From Macquaria australasica (lineage: Eukaryota; Chordata; Actinopteri; Centrarchiformes; Percichthyidae), in contig SEMN01000133.1 of the NCBI GenBank assembly GCA_005408345.1, positions 1,089,264 to 1,153,263 of the forward strand: 64,000 nucleotides of DNA, given 5' to 3'. The notes beneath the pieces are model-generated. The model had not been told where the DNA came from and made no database searches. It worked only from the letters and a program-made list of their open reading frames with translations. Shown here one piece after another: positions 1 through 11,717 of this stretch. Positions within the stretch are counted from its first letter, which is position 1. The number at the start of each line of letters is the position of its first letter. The position numbers and the translations under genes were made by a program.

Positions 1-470
1 ATGAGGAGGATATGAGGGATAATGTCATCAAGTACAATGACGAGGGTGGAGGGGAGCAGGACACTCAGGCATATGACATGAGTGCCTTGAGAAACCTCTA
101 TGACTTCCCAGAGGCCAAGAACTGTGACTCTGGCCCAGACATCCGTTCACTGCCGCAGTGGATACAGGCTAACCGGGTGGGTGGTGGTGCAGAGGGAGCT
201 GCAGCAGCGGCGGCAGACTTCTCCCTATTCAAAGGTTACATCCGAAAGAAGGTGGAACAAGCTGATGCTGACCTGTCTGTGCCGCCGTATGACTCCTTCC
301 AGACGTACGCCTTTGAGGGCACCAGTTCACCAGCGCTGTCACTCAGCTCCATCCACACGCTGTCCACCACTTCGGAGCAGGATTTCTCCTACCTCAGCGA
401 CTGGGGTCCACGTTTCAGGCAACTGGCGGGCTACTACGCTCCAGGAAACCCTGAGGAGGAAGGGTCCTAG
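1..470 (+). CDS. Type II classical cadherin, C-terminal exon (partial)
   Basis: The 3' end of a classical cadherin gene, a calcium-dependent adhesion receptor of the plasma membrane; only the distal cytoplasmic tail is in the window. The reading frame is open from base 3 to the TAG at 468-470, giving 155 visible residues that start Glu-Glu-Asp-Met. The tail has the p120-catenin core in the form DEGGGEQD (usual form GGGEED) near the start, and a beta-catenin region near the end: PPYDSFQTYAFEG, a serine cluster (SLSSI), then YLSDWGPRF, the hallmark cadherin C-terminus. The PPYDS..TYAFEG spelling is that of type II cadherins. The middle (about residues 40-80) is Ala/Gly-rich and poorly conserved. 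The extracellular repeats and transmembrane segment must lie upstream of base 1. The start at base 12 is only an internal Met, not initiation. I cannot name the paralog; CDH20/22/24-like forms are possible. Confidence 0.93.
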   Translation, partial: EEDMRDNVIKYNDEGGGEQDTQAYDMSALRNLYDFPEAKNCDSGPDIRSLPQWIQANRVGGGAEGAAAAAADFSLFKGYIRKKVEQADADLSVPPYDSFQTYAFEGTSSPALSLSSIHTLSTTSEQDFSYLSDWGPRFRQLAGYYAPGNPEEEGS

Positions 471-1825
471 CACAGCTTCTCCTCTGCAGAGAGACGTTTA
501 AACTCCCTCTTCTTCCTGCTTCTTCTTCTCTGCCTCCTCTTTTTACCCTCTGGCACTCAACTGAGATCATCAGAGCCAGCACTGTGTACTCCTTTAAGAC
601 AGAGCACCTCTTCTTTATCCCTTTGAAAGAAAAATCACAGTGTCGAACCTTGAACTCAAGTTTTTGACACTCTTTGGTTTTTGTGAGAGTTTTCGAACTT
701 CAGCATGAAAGCTCTGGCGATGACATGAGAAAGAGTAAAGAAAGAGATATCCAGTCACCAAAATTGCCATTTAGTCTGAAGGGAGGATTTTCTCTCTCCC
801 AAATCATAAGCTATGAGAGCTGTAAGTTCAGAGTATCAACATTACATAGGTAGGGTTAAACAATGCCAAGGCAAACTGTCTGACAAACATGTATTTATTT
901 AAGGAGGAACTATTTATGTATTTATTTGTTTTTATGTATTTATTTATTTATTTACACCATGATCACTATGGTAACTGCAACAGTGAACTCTGCTGAAGTG
1001 CTGAAGAAAAAGAAAGGGGAGAACATTATGAAAGCAATGAGAGACAACATGGAAGAGAGAAAAAAAAAAGGACTGCAGTGGCAGAGGACTCAGAATACTG
1101 GTGCAGAGGTGACATCTGGGTCATATAAAAATTACATTCTGGAAAATATTTGTATTTATTTTCTATGACCACTTTTGTAAAATAACCAACTTAAGATAGA
1201 TGAAAAGCAGAGGCAAATAGAAAGAGGGAACAGATTGAGTGAAAGAACTGCAGAAGAAAAAAGAGCTGCCAGTTAAGTCTGAACAGTTGAGACTGACATA
1301 AGTTTGCTGTATTTTAGTGATTTATATAGGGGTTTTTGGAGGTCACAAACTGAGGACAATTGTGTGTTAACAATTTTTTTTTATCCTCTCCACAGCCAAT
1401 TGTAAGGCAATAAGGCACAAACCGCAACAGTGATTTAAGACTAAACAAAATGACTGTTTCGTGGAATTGGCTGGTGGCCAGCTTTGTCCCACAGGGGAGC
1501 CAATTTTAATTCCAGATTTGTGTGTGAATGTGTACAATATGTTCAATTCATTTTATATCCTGAGACATTTGATTTTGCTTTTGATATTCTATTTCCTTTG
1601 GGGGAGGGAGGGGCAACTAGTGACAACAGGACGGTTGTGTCTAATTAAGAGGGAGAGGGTTAATGGACTGGTCACAGCCACCTGATATCCACAACCTATT
1701 CAATGTTGACCTTAACTTGCAAATGTATGGAAAATTAAAAAAAAGATGAAAACAAATAAATATTTAATTTTTTTTGGTAAAAACCTACATTTCGCTGTGT
1801 GCAATAAACAAAATTACTCAGTGAA
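471..1825 (+). other. Probable 3' UTR of the cadherin gene
   Basis: Non-coding sequence directly after the cadherin stop codon. It holds an AU-rich element at about 891-957 and AATAAA-type polyadenylation signals at 1755-1760 and 1803-1808, so the transcript probably ends near 1775 or 1825. Short ORFs at 926-1168 and 1461-1685 have no recognisable domain. The exact end is inferred from signals only. Confidence 0.55.
891..957 (+). promoter_or_regulatory. AU-rich element in cadherin 3' UTR
   Basis: About eight ATTTA pentamers lie in 67 bases, including a run of four overlapping copies at about 937-953. In mRNA this is a class II-like ARE, which in other genes binds TTP/HuR-type proteins and shortens or modulates transcript life. 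Regulation of this transcript is inferred from position and motif. Confidence 0.6.
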
Positions 1826-3740
1826 TTACTCCGTAAGTGAGATCACAGTGATAAAGTAAATAGAGCATCTGTGTTACTAATTTTTGTTTGCCACTTGTTT
1901 GCTGAATATGTCTCCTGAATTATGAATCATTGTGGAGCTAGCTTGTGTTTACACCAGGGGTAGATTCAGAGAATAGTCTTAGATGGAAACAAACAGACCA
2001 TATGACAGGCCACAGCCAAACAAAGGCTCTCCTCTCAGCGTGGCTCCCTCCTGGCTGCCTTCTGCCAAACTACTGTAATTGTCATAGTCACCAGTGGATG
2101 CTGAGGCATATGAGGTTGCTTTCATCTTCATGATCTGCTGCTAAAATGGCCAGTCAAACAGTGTCTGGGATTCACATTCAATTGCTTTCACAACTGGGTT
2201 TCAAAGAAAATGTCAGTTTTTGTTTTTTTAGGTAGTCATTAGTAGGTCTACTATATCCACTGATTGCTGAGAGCTGACATTTGACTGTGTTTCAAACATA
2301 AATTATCCATCACTGCTAAACAAAAATAAGCTTTTCCAGACTTTTAGTGTTCTGTTATGGAGCTGAAGTGGCAGCAACTTTGAAAAATACAAAGTATTGC
2401 AGCTGTCACACTCCTTTTATCCCATACAAGTGTAGAGGTGATGCCACAATTAAGAAATTCGGGTTTTGCTCATTTTATAACAGTGTTGCAGTCACAATGG
2501 TATTTTAGGGTTGTACTTATAATTATTAATAATCTGAATGACCAATTTAAAAGTGTAATCCACCAAGGACATGGATAAATAGTGTGGAACAATGTGTAAA
2601 TTAAGTTAAGTTAAAGTGCAAACTTAAATTGATTTCACAGTTTGAATCACATTTTACATTGCTGCCTTTGTCAGTATGCAGCATACTCTATTATACTGTA
2701 TTGACCTATACTGCTGCGGTGTATGTATTTATTTGTGTATCTTTGCCAAGGAGTGATTTGGCCATCCATTATTAATCATAGCCTTTAGCCCAACAGCATT
2801 TGCTAACTGACAAGCAAATGTCATGGTCTAGATGGATATACACAAATGTAGGTCAGCATGAGCTCCAGAGTCACAGTCATACAGGGAGCGGTGAATACAT
2901 GTGCGCCTTTAAAGAAACTCTGCACAAGACGATGTCATCCGGATGGCCACAGTCATGTGACTAATGCTGTGAAAGCTGAGGTTAAAGAGGAAGCACATAT
3001 TCAGGGGAAAAAAAGCTCCCCTGGTCACTTCAGTCGTATTTTCCCTGCAAACGAGCCTTTCATTCATCTTCCATCATTGCCAGAGAAGATGTCACTCCTT
3101 AGTGATGGCCTGCACATGTGAACATATGAATGTGTATAATAAATCAGACCATTTCCCCCCCAACTCCAAGGGCAACATGAGGCCTGTAGTGTCATTAGTT
3201 ATGCAGATAAATGTTTGGTAATTGACTGTTCTCCAGGGGTGCAGCTCGGTGCACATTAAATATCCTCTTCTCTCTTTACTTGGCTGGGTAATGACAATTG
3301 ATTAAACATTGGGGGGAAATATGAATGTGCACTGCAGAAAATATCAATCATATATAGCCTAATAGCTGACTAGCATTAGTTATTTAGTTTTTAGACACAC
3401 GCAAAACAAAGCTTTCACCTTCACCAGGGTAACAAGTCCATTTAGCTAAAATAGCACTGCATATGCAAACCTGACTTTCCCAAAACAAATGCAAAAGCAG
3501 CACTCTGACAAGCAGAATTAATAAAGTGAGATGACTATTATAGTTAGATGGCCATTGACTCCTTACAAAAACTGCACTCAGGTAGAGAATTTCGTGAGCG
3601 TGTGTTTTATTCACAAAATGACACCTTTTTATGCCCAGAGAAGCACTTCATTCAAAGCTTGGATAATGACTGACTTTTTTGTTGTTGTTTTTGTGACAGT
3701 ACATTACCGTGAAGATCATTCAATTTATTTTATACAAAAT
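1826..3740. other. Intergenic, no gene seen
   Basis: AT-rich sequence with stop codons in all frames apart from short chance ORFs (for example 1945-2133 and 2858-3121) that lack recognisable motifs. No clear transposon boundary is visible. Confidence 0.5.
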
Positions 3741-4640
3741 GAAATCAAAAACAATACCATTTGTATAGTACTTTAAATACTCAGGACTCGAAGTGCTTGA
3801 AAATCAAATGAAACTAGTGAGATACAACATAAAACATAAACAACAAAGTAAGCGTAGAAAAAAAAGGATAAAAAGGCATCAAATATCAACATGCATCCAT
3901 TTTCTAAACCACTTTGCCAGTTTAGGGTCGCAGTGGGGCAGGAGCCTTTCCCAGCATGCATTGGGCAAGAGGCAGGCTACACTCTGGACAGGTCGCCGGT
4001 CTATCAAAGGGCTAACACATATAAACAGGCCCACAAGCAGTTAAGAGTTTTCTCTTCACCTAACCTGCACAGCCTTGGACTGTGGGAGGAAACAGGAGCA
4101 CCTGGAGAAAGCCCACGCAGGAACGTGGATAACATGCAAACTTTACAAAGAAAAGAGTCAGTGGACTCAAAAACCAGGACCTTTTCGCTTTGTGGCGACA
4201 GTGCACCCATCAAATAAAAACACATCTACAAAAATACGTTTTAAGTCATTTAAGATAATATTGATTCTGTTATTGCCCAAGCTCCTCAGGCAGGTTGTTC
4301 CAAATCACCAAGGCCCTGACTGAAAAAGCCCAGTTACCCCTTTTAATTCTAAATGTTGGATCAGCCAGGGGGTCCCTGCTGGAGGATCAGAGGCTGTGCA
4401 CTGCTTCATAGAGGACAAAATGTGTGCAGTATAGCCAGGGGCCAGAATAACCTACAACCTAACCAGGCTTTAAAAAGGTGATCAGTAGAATTTACGTTAG
4501 AGTGACAATTTTGCTGGTGACATGGAGGATGCTTTTGATTTATACTCCAATAAAGAGAGTTACAGTTGTCTAAACAAGGATACAAAACTCCATCCTTCAC
4601 ATTTTTTTGTATTTCCAAGGGTTGCAAGTACTGCTGATCC
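3740..4640. repeat. Degraded dispersed fish repeat, split by a SINE-like insertion
   Basis: Two blocks, about 3740-3890 and 4220-4600, resemble parts of a teleost dispersed repeat I know by phrases such as GCTCCTCAGGCAGGTTGTTC (4279-4298), with a tract about a 'gccctgactgaaaaagcc' motif. They are separated by the SINE-like repeat at 3894-4150, so the younger element appears nested in the older. I cannot give a library name. ORFs here (3891-4217, 4075-4323, 4406-4666) are by-products of the repeat. Confidence 0.5.
3894..4150 (-). repeat. SINE-like dispersed fish repeat, minus orientation
   Basis: The block runs from CATCCATTTTCTAAACC through the 'gacaggtcgccggtctatc' segment to ACATGCAAACTTT, the reverse complement of a very common teleost repeat whose head is tRNA-like and whose tail reads 'aagcggtatagaaaatggat'. 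This copy is diverged and lacks most of the head. Related pieces lie at 9476-9712 (plus) and 41544-41574. Confidence 0.7.
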
Positions 4641-7015
4641 CACTGGGAATCAACAGCTTCATACAAGTTTCATCTGCTTGCTGTTTTTCCTCTTTTGGTC
4701 TGTCAGTCTGTGTGGATGACTCCTTCTGGCTACAACTCCCCCACATAAAAATGTACTCTTCAGTAACTTTCAGTCCACAAGTTTCCAAAACGACTCTGAA
4801 ATGTTTGAGAGCCAAAGTAAGCAATTACGCATGATAATGAAATAAGATGCACATAGCAAGTCAAAGAGATTTTTTTCCTCAGGTGTGGACTCAAGTGGGA
4901 TACACCTGTATTCACCTGTTTCCTCTGGACTTGTAAGTATTTTACGTGTGAGGCAACTGTAGGCAGCTGACACGCTAGCCTCAAGAACTTTATAAGATAA
5001 TATGGTTTATAGAGGCTTGCTGCTTTGTTATGGAGTCTTTTTTCCTCCTTGTGGTCAAAAATCTCTAAAGTTGAATTGTGAATAACACTTCTTTCACATA
5101 TTGATGACTTTTTTTAGTTTTTTGTCCAAGCAACTGATAAAGCGCTATAGTTTGACTAACAAGTATGCCTGAAAACCTGCACCTACAACAGTAACATCTT
5201 AGTGTAATGGATTAGAGCACCATATTGATTAATCATATTGTGCAGGAATACCCAACCTTTCTGTTTTGTAATTGTCCTTGATGTCTGGTTCAAGTGAGCT
5301 TCTTGCCACTGTCAAACTACCCCTCACTGCACATGTATTATCTACAGCACTTACAAGTTACAAGTCTGTGTACAGTATGTTTAGCCTCTTTGAATAGTTG
5401 ATATTTAGGGAGTTGGAGCAAGTTTCAATCATTTCTTAGTGCCATCGAAAAGCATGGCGATTACACAGGTTTATGATATAGCAAAGCCTCGATTACCCTC
5501 TTTCCCTGCAGCAACTCTCCTAGGTTAATAAATGTTGATTTCTTGTTGCTGTATAATCAAAAATTGAAGGAAGGAGAGTGAGCTGGAGCTACATTTATTC
5601 GTCATCTCGTCTGGTATAAGTATTTATCATACTTTTTTTTTTTTACCCAGTTTTGTTCATTACTAGATTTTTTCCTTTGTTTTCTGGTTGGGTGTGGTGC
5701 TCTACTCTAACAGGTGCACATAAACGACAAGTGCTTTACCAGGTGTTTGCAATTAGGACCTTACCAAGTGGGATTTGTGGGAGGGATGAAGCCATGGGCT
5801 CTTTATCTTTATATTTTGAATTTCTTTTTCCTTTCAGCCCAAGTAGAACAATCTGTAGTCTGAACGTTATGTTTTAGAGTAATTGTGCAGTTAAACTAAA
5901 TGAAAAATTTAATGTAGTCAACTGCTTTAGTTGTTTGTTTTGTCTGACCCTTGCTAACGTCTAGGTGGTTTGGGCCATGGGGTATTTAAAGCTGCTGTTT
6001 CCATCATCAAGGATTTTGGCTGTGGGCTGAGGGAGCCCCTCTATGTCTTTGTGTTTTTCTTTGTTCAAGCAATCATAGCTTTGTACAGCGTAGGAAGCAG
6101 AATGAAAAACCAGAGCTCTGAAAGTTTCTGGATGGTTGTTCTTTTTGTTGGTGCTCCAAGCCACCCAGATTTGCTGGCCCCACAACTTTATCAAAGGGTT
6201 TTAAAATCCATTCCAAACAGAAATGTTAAGAAAATAAATAAGTGATGGTATTTCAGGAATTTTTTTACACTTAAGGGTTTGGAGATTTTCTACAATTAAA
6301 TACTTTAGGGATCATACCAGTGGCCTTTAAGTTTTTAGATTGTCACATAAATCACTCCTTTTAAAGATATTTGGTAACCACACATAGCCCAGAAAGATTA
6401 CAATTCTACTAAAAGTTGTACCTACTCTTAGTTTCATAGCAGTCAATTTAAAGTGTATACACCTCATTTAGAGGTCAGTTGTGACTCCTATACCTCATTA
6501 AACATTGGCAGTGTAGCAGACAATTGATTTGACACTGTCTGTTACTGCATTTGAGTCGGCCTCTGCAGCATCTCTGTAACTTTAAATAAAAGAGGACATC
6601 TCACTGAGGCCTCACTATACTGTATGATGTGGAGAACATTAGCGCTGTATAGTCTCTTGACATGTGGCTTGTGTGGGTGCGGTGAAGAGCATTATTTCAC
6701 AGCTTTAGATGCATGAGGTAAAAAGTACATAATGATTTTTATATATTGCTAACATGCAAAAATATGAGGCAGAAAGCCATGGCAGTGTTGCTCACAGTGC
6801 TCCCCTCAGCAGTATGATGAGGAAACAAACTCTTACAAAAATAGAACATTTGTGAACATTACTCATCTCTTTCCATAAGCCACAGTTGCAGATATTTGTA
6901 TTATTTTTCATATTATTAATTTTTTGGGACTATGAATACAAAACATGAATCTCAAGGAAGAAATGTGTCGTGCCAGATTTAGTTACAAGCTAAAAAAGGT
7001 AGACGCATAACCTGC
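4641..7015. other. Intergenic, no gene seen
   Basis: AT-rich non-coding sequence. ORF pairs on opposite strands at 4597-4834 and 5961-6245 have no recognisable domain. A poly-T run lies at about 5632-5644. Nothing else is supported. Confidence 0.5.
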
Positions 7016-7055
<40 letters not shown>

Positions 7056-7066
7056 TGTGTGTGTGT
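7016..7066. repeat. (ATAG)10 followed by (TG)n microsatellite
   Basis: Ten perfect ATAG/GATA tetranucleotides run from 7016 to 7055 and pass directly into a short TG run. GATA arrays of this purity are usually length-polymorphic. Confidence 0.97.
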
Positions 7067-8309
7067 ATATGTGTCATTTCAATTTAATTATATAATATTG
7101 GCTTGCAGGGAATTAAATGGGAAAATGAACTACCTTTTTTCTGATACCATGCTGTGATGACACTCCAACAGGAATGTATTATTACCTGTTGAATATCATT
7201 GACTTTGAGGATAAAGTTTTAAAATGGATGTCCTGGTCAGAGAATAATGAATCTCCCTATTAATTCTGAAATTTTATTGTGTAAGAAACCTCTTCTCGCT
7301 TCACACCTTTACTTTCTCATTTCTGGCAAACCAGCAAAATCCTTTGCTTTGTGAGGAGAAAAGCCGACAATCTAACTACCCAGTTTACACAGTTGAAAGA
7401 TGGCTTGATCCACTCTCATATCTCTTTGTAGATGCCCTTGAGACCCTATTTCTGTGGCCTTGTGCTCTCTAAGGCTCCACCAGAGCTGTTAGATGATACC
7501 TCCCTCCCTAAGAACATCACTCCACCTGAGCTGACATCAACCGTCATCACATCTACCGTAAATGTTTTTAAAAAAAAATCTCTTGTCACTTAACAGGAGC
7601 CCCCTTGAGGCGTCAACCTTTTTAAGAAATAAAATGCCACATTCGAAAAGATGAAGACAATCATGTTTGATGTCATCATATGCCCCCACAACAAAAAGCT
7701 ACTTTTGTTCACCCTTCAAGCCCCATGCAGCAGGAATGAGTCTGCAGATTCTGATCCAGTGCCTGCAACATGGGGTGCATACAAATATTATTTAATCCAA
7801 CCATTTAACCAGCACCTTGCAAAGGCTTATCCAAGGAAACATATAGACCCACACATGTCAAAAGTTGTCTTATTGAACGTGCAGCACTTCATCAGTGATG
7901 TTCACATTTAAGATTTATGGATGAATTAATGGGTGTCCAGGTAGTTGATCTCTACTGGGAGGTGTTGCAAGCATAAGCCTCTTTTCCCACAGGGAGGTAG
8001 AATGAGTCTCATGTCTCAAGCCATACTGTATTAGCCTCTATGTAATAGCAGAAAGACACAGAGCATATACTATTGCCATTGTTCTCCCACTATACTCCAC
8101 AATTTCTTGCCCTGGTTGGATTAATTGTCCTCTAAATGGAGGGTTGACAGCTCAGGGTTGACAAAATACCAAACTCATCAAGGGCAAGGGTAGAGCTGTC
8201 TTATTGTGTCTCAAAGTTTTTTGATGCCAGTGCTTTTTGTCAAATCGCTCTTTAAATCATCTTGTTTTGGACTCAATATCTGGGGTACGATTTTTTGTGT
8301 ATGTAATAC
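7067..8309. other. Intergenic, no gene seen
   Basis: No coding exon or repeat border recognised. The ORF at 7651-7911 has no known motif. Confidence 0.5.
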
Positions 8310-8827
8310 TGTGATGGTGCAAACACAGGATAAGACCCAAGAGCAGGAACCACACAGGAGATTAGGATATGATTCAGAGAAAATCCTTTACTTCCAGATC
8401 TGAGGTCATACACAGGTAATACATTCAACAGGGCAGAGGTACAGACAGGGAGGAGGCAAGGGCAAATCCAAAAAACAGTCAAAGTCCAAACTACAAGAGG
8501 CTGGCAACCAAATCCAGACAGGCAAAGGCAAAAACCGAAGGTAACAGGCAAGGGGTCCAAACACATGAGAGGTCAAAAATGGCATAGAAACGCTGGAGAG
8601 CTTGACACAAAGTAACAATCTGGCAACTGGCAAAGGGAAGAAGACCGGTATAAATACAGAGGAAGCTGATTGGCTATGGGACACAGGTGAGTGATTGAAC
8701 ACAGGTGACTGGGGATAATTGGCGGGAAACAGGAACAATGTCAGGAAGTAAACAAGGCAACGAAAACACACACAGGACTTGTCACAATAAAACAGGAAAT
8801 GCTTAAGAGTCCGAATGATTCATGACA
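8310..8827 (-). mobile_element. Solo LTR (Ty3/gypsy-like), minus orientation, with 5-bp TSD
   Basis: A 518-bp block with TG...CA termini when read on the minus strand (TGTCATGA... to ...CCATCACA). It is flanked by a perfect 5-bp direct repeat AATAC at 8305-8309 and 8828-8832. Internally it shares the phrases 'aataaaacaggaa' and 'acacaggtga', and an A/T-rich 'tataaatac' core near 8648, with the LTRs at 31737-32263 and 40307-40687. No internal retrotransposon genes adjoin it, so it is a solo LTR left by LTR-LTR recombination. ORFs within it (8273-8566, 8406-8771 minus) are not genes. Confidence 0.85.
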
Positions 8828-9475
8828 AATACTAAATGGTTTTTACACTCTCTACCTCTTGATTGACTATTCAAACACTTATAGTGGCCTTGCAGACATG
8901 AGCTACCAAACAACAATGACCAATCACTTGAATTGGCATTGAGTATACAGTAACATTGCTAGATAAACTCCAGTAAATGAACAGTGAAACAGGCTTGTAC
9001 TGCCGGTTTGATATGCTCGCCAGCACTTTTTCAGACGTGTGCTAAAATTGGCCATAAAACAGCATTTGGCACAACAGATGCTGTGAAGATAAAGGGAAAG
9101 TAATGTACAGGGTAGTTGACTCACCTTTGTGTCTCACATGAATGAGCAATGTGTTGTCAAAAATCTGCTGTGACTTAGTTCATAGAAATGTCATCAGTGC
9201 TGTTACGATTCATTGCTATTCATGAGCAGAAGATGTTATAAGGTCATTTCAATAAAAGGGCTTGAGTCTCTGAAGAGGCTACTTCAACAATGGATTTAAG
9301 AGAGCCACGGTCTGTCTTAGCTGCACTCTTTGATTAGAAATCACATGTGCCTGCATTAATAAGACACAACCTAATCTAGGTATGGTCATTCCAGTGGCTG
9401 AACAATGGACATGTCCCTTTTAATTAGAAAAGGAAGAGATCCTGTCTAATGAAAATACATGGTAATATACTAAAA
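8828..9475. other. Intergenic, no gene seen
   Basis: Non-coding sequence between the solo LTR and the SINE-like repeat; the short minus-strand ORF at 8924-9124 shows no motif. Confidence 0.5.
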
Positions 9476-9712
9476 GGCGGCACAGGAGCCCAGTGGTTAG
9501 CACTGCCACCTCACAGCTGGCATTTCTGTATGGAGTTTGCATGTTCTCCCTGTGTCAGCATATGTTTTCTTACAGTCCAAAGGCATGCAGGTTAGGTAAA
9601 TCGGAAACTCTGACTGTAGGAGTGATGGCGAGTCTGAAATTGGTTGTCTGTCTACACTGAATGTGTTTGCACTTTGATAGAATGGTGACCTGTTGACACT
9701 CACAGTACAAGG
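9476..9712 (+). repeat. SINE-like dispersed fish repeat, plus orientation
   Basis: It begins GGCGGCAC and carries an A-box-like 'agtggttagcactg' then 'ggagtttgcatgttctccc', 'acagtccaaaggcatgcagg' and a diverged tail. The consensus I know has a B box (GGTTCGAATCC type) between head and body; in this copy that stretch is deleted, so it is a dead copy. Confidence 0.75.
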
Positions 9713-11390
9713 GTGAGTGGAAGTGTACCTTTTTTTTTTGTTTTGTTTTTTTTTGAGTATAGAAATTTATGGCTGAGGAAGAGGCGAAGTCCAAGTCCTA
9801 ACTCTCAGCCAGAAAGCAGTATATAAGCATATCTCCCAAAATGTCAAACTACTGGTTTCAATCATTTGGATTTTATTTCAATTGTAGTTGTTACTTGTTT
9901 TTATGATCTGAACCTAAATGCTGTCTCAACACCTTATCCATGCTGCAAGGTCTAATATATTAGATACTGAGTATCTAATTTATTTATTTATTGCCCTAAA
10001 GAAGTCAAACTTAAATATACTAAGTCTAACGACACTGGAATCAACCTATAAAATAACCACTGTGCAATGTAAACCCCCATCAGGTTGCTAAAATGCTAAA
10101 TTTCCAGAACATACAGGGGACATGACCTCAGTGTCACCCCAAATAAAGACCCTGCACACTTTAGGATGTTTTGGGAATTTCCCCTGTGGACAGTACCTTA
10201 GACTGTGGGGTCATTAGAACTATTAAAAGTAGAAAACAAAAGTGTGAAAAAATGGAAATACAGTATAGTGGACATGGTGTAGTTTAAAGGCCTGGAAAAC
10301 CTATTTTCTATTAGCTTATTACCATGAGTAATGGGAGTCCTACATGAACACATTATTCACATTAGAGTTTTATGTATTTCTTTGTTTTTCTGTGCCCTTC
10401 TTGCTGTTTGAAGTGGGCGGGACTTAGCTGGAACAAGGTGACGTCACGTACTTCAGTGCACTAATCAGCATTTTGCAACATTCGAATTAGAACATGATGA
10501 CGGTGGATTGTTTGCTCACTGTCAATCAAGTCTGATTAAACCACACCCATGTTTTTGAGTGTTAAACTTAACAAACTTAGATTTGTTTAACTTTGATTCT
10601 TAATTAGTCATGACTATACTTAAGATTTGAAGCTAGGTTTTCAGGGGCTTTTCAGGAAAGTGTGCATGTAAGTTTGTGCACGCCTGCATGTAGGTATGAA
10701 GCTTACATTGCTTCTTCAAAAGGTGTAAGGAATTTTTTTTTGTTCACACCTCCTTTCTACACACCTGCCATTTCAGCAATGAAGAGAGGAAGCAGACGTG
10801 AAGACTTAGCCTTCATACATTATTAACTGCATGGCAGCGGGGAGGGGAGGCCCTGATAGAAATTGCAGCAGGTCTCCAGATATCAATCCTCTGAGATGCT
10901 TTCATGTCTTTTCTCATTGAGTTGAGGTGGAGTCAGGGCCGTAGCCAGGGTTTTAGAAATACTGAGGTCATGAGCCCCCACCCCTGCGGATATTCTGAAT
11001 ACTATAGTATAAATCTATGCATTTTCATGCATTTAGAGAATAACAATAATCACTTAGGAAATAATGTCAGTGCCAACACAGAACTGGACTATGAGCACAC
11101 CTGCAGTATCTTTCAGGTTTTACCCTAAATCACCTGACAAGTGTTCTAACACTCATTACATAACCATACTCTAAAAAATGTGTGTATAAAATATATATAT
11201 AGTAGAATAAAAGGGAGAAGCATTAGCTTAATAAAGATATATGACTGATACACACACCAAAAATTATGTGTTCAATACAAGGGAAGAAACAGGTGCTGGA
11301 AATTTTTGACTTGGAAAATAACCGTTTAATTCAAACTTATTTCTTTTGCAAAAAAAATTACATGTTCCACAGATTCAACCAGAAACACCG
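9713..11390. other. Intergenic; possible repeat fragments
   Basis: Poly-T/T-G tract at about 9728-9756. The stretch 10260-10560 ('ttaaaggcctggaaaacc', 'gtgggcgggactt', 'ctgattaaaccacaccc') resembles a diverged dispersed fish repeat, and 10930-10990 has a short 'gggccgtagccagggtttt' fragment. No gene seen. Confidence 0.4.
10415..10446. promoter_or_regulatory. GC box plus perfect CRE palindrome
   Basis: GGGCGG at 10415-10420 is followed about 20 bases later by a perfect CREB/ATF site TGACGTCA at 10439-10446. No transcription unit is visible nearby, and the site may belong to a repeat, so function is speculative. Confidence 0.25.
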
Positions 11391-11717
11391 TCGTCTTCCT
11401 GCAACCACTAGCCTCTCGTAAGATTTCAGAGCGAGATTTCTGTTTCTGGTCAAACAAAAAGGATCTTGCTCTTTAACAAAAAGGTCTGTCTCTGTAGGAA
11501 TCCTTTCCATAATGTTGTCAGACACTTAGAATAACAATCTGAGCCTGTCAGTGGCAAAAACAAGTGCTTTTAGTGGACATACTTTGACGGGCGCAGTTGC
11601 CCACAAGGATTACGTTGCAGCCATTGCAGCCCATTTCGCCAAAACTTTTTGTACCTATTAGTTATTTAGACCCCAAAATATGTAAAAATATGGCCCAGGT
11701 TTAAAAAACAATTACCC
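11391..11717 (+). mobile_element. Half copy of a long-inverted-repeat (foldback) element
   Basis: Matches the centre and right arm of the complete element at 62392-63042: 'tcttcctgcaac', 'agatttcagagcgaga', 'tcctttccataatgttgtc', 'gggcgcagttgc', 'gttgcagccattgcagccc', ending in ...AATTACCC at 11717. The left arm is absent, so this copy was truncated or lost an arm by deletion. Confidence 0.8.

Noticed and set aside
8406..8771. 121-codon minus-strand ORF
   Set aside because: Lies inside the solo LTR at 8310-8827; LTR sequence is non-coding.
9476..9560. tRNA gene
   Set aside because: A-box-like head only; the B box is deleted and no cloverleaf forms. It is a SINE-like repeat.
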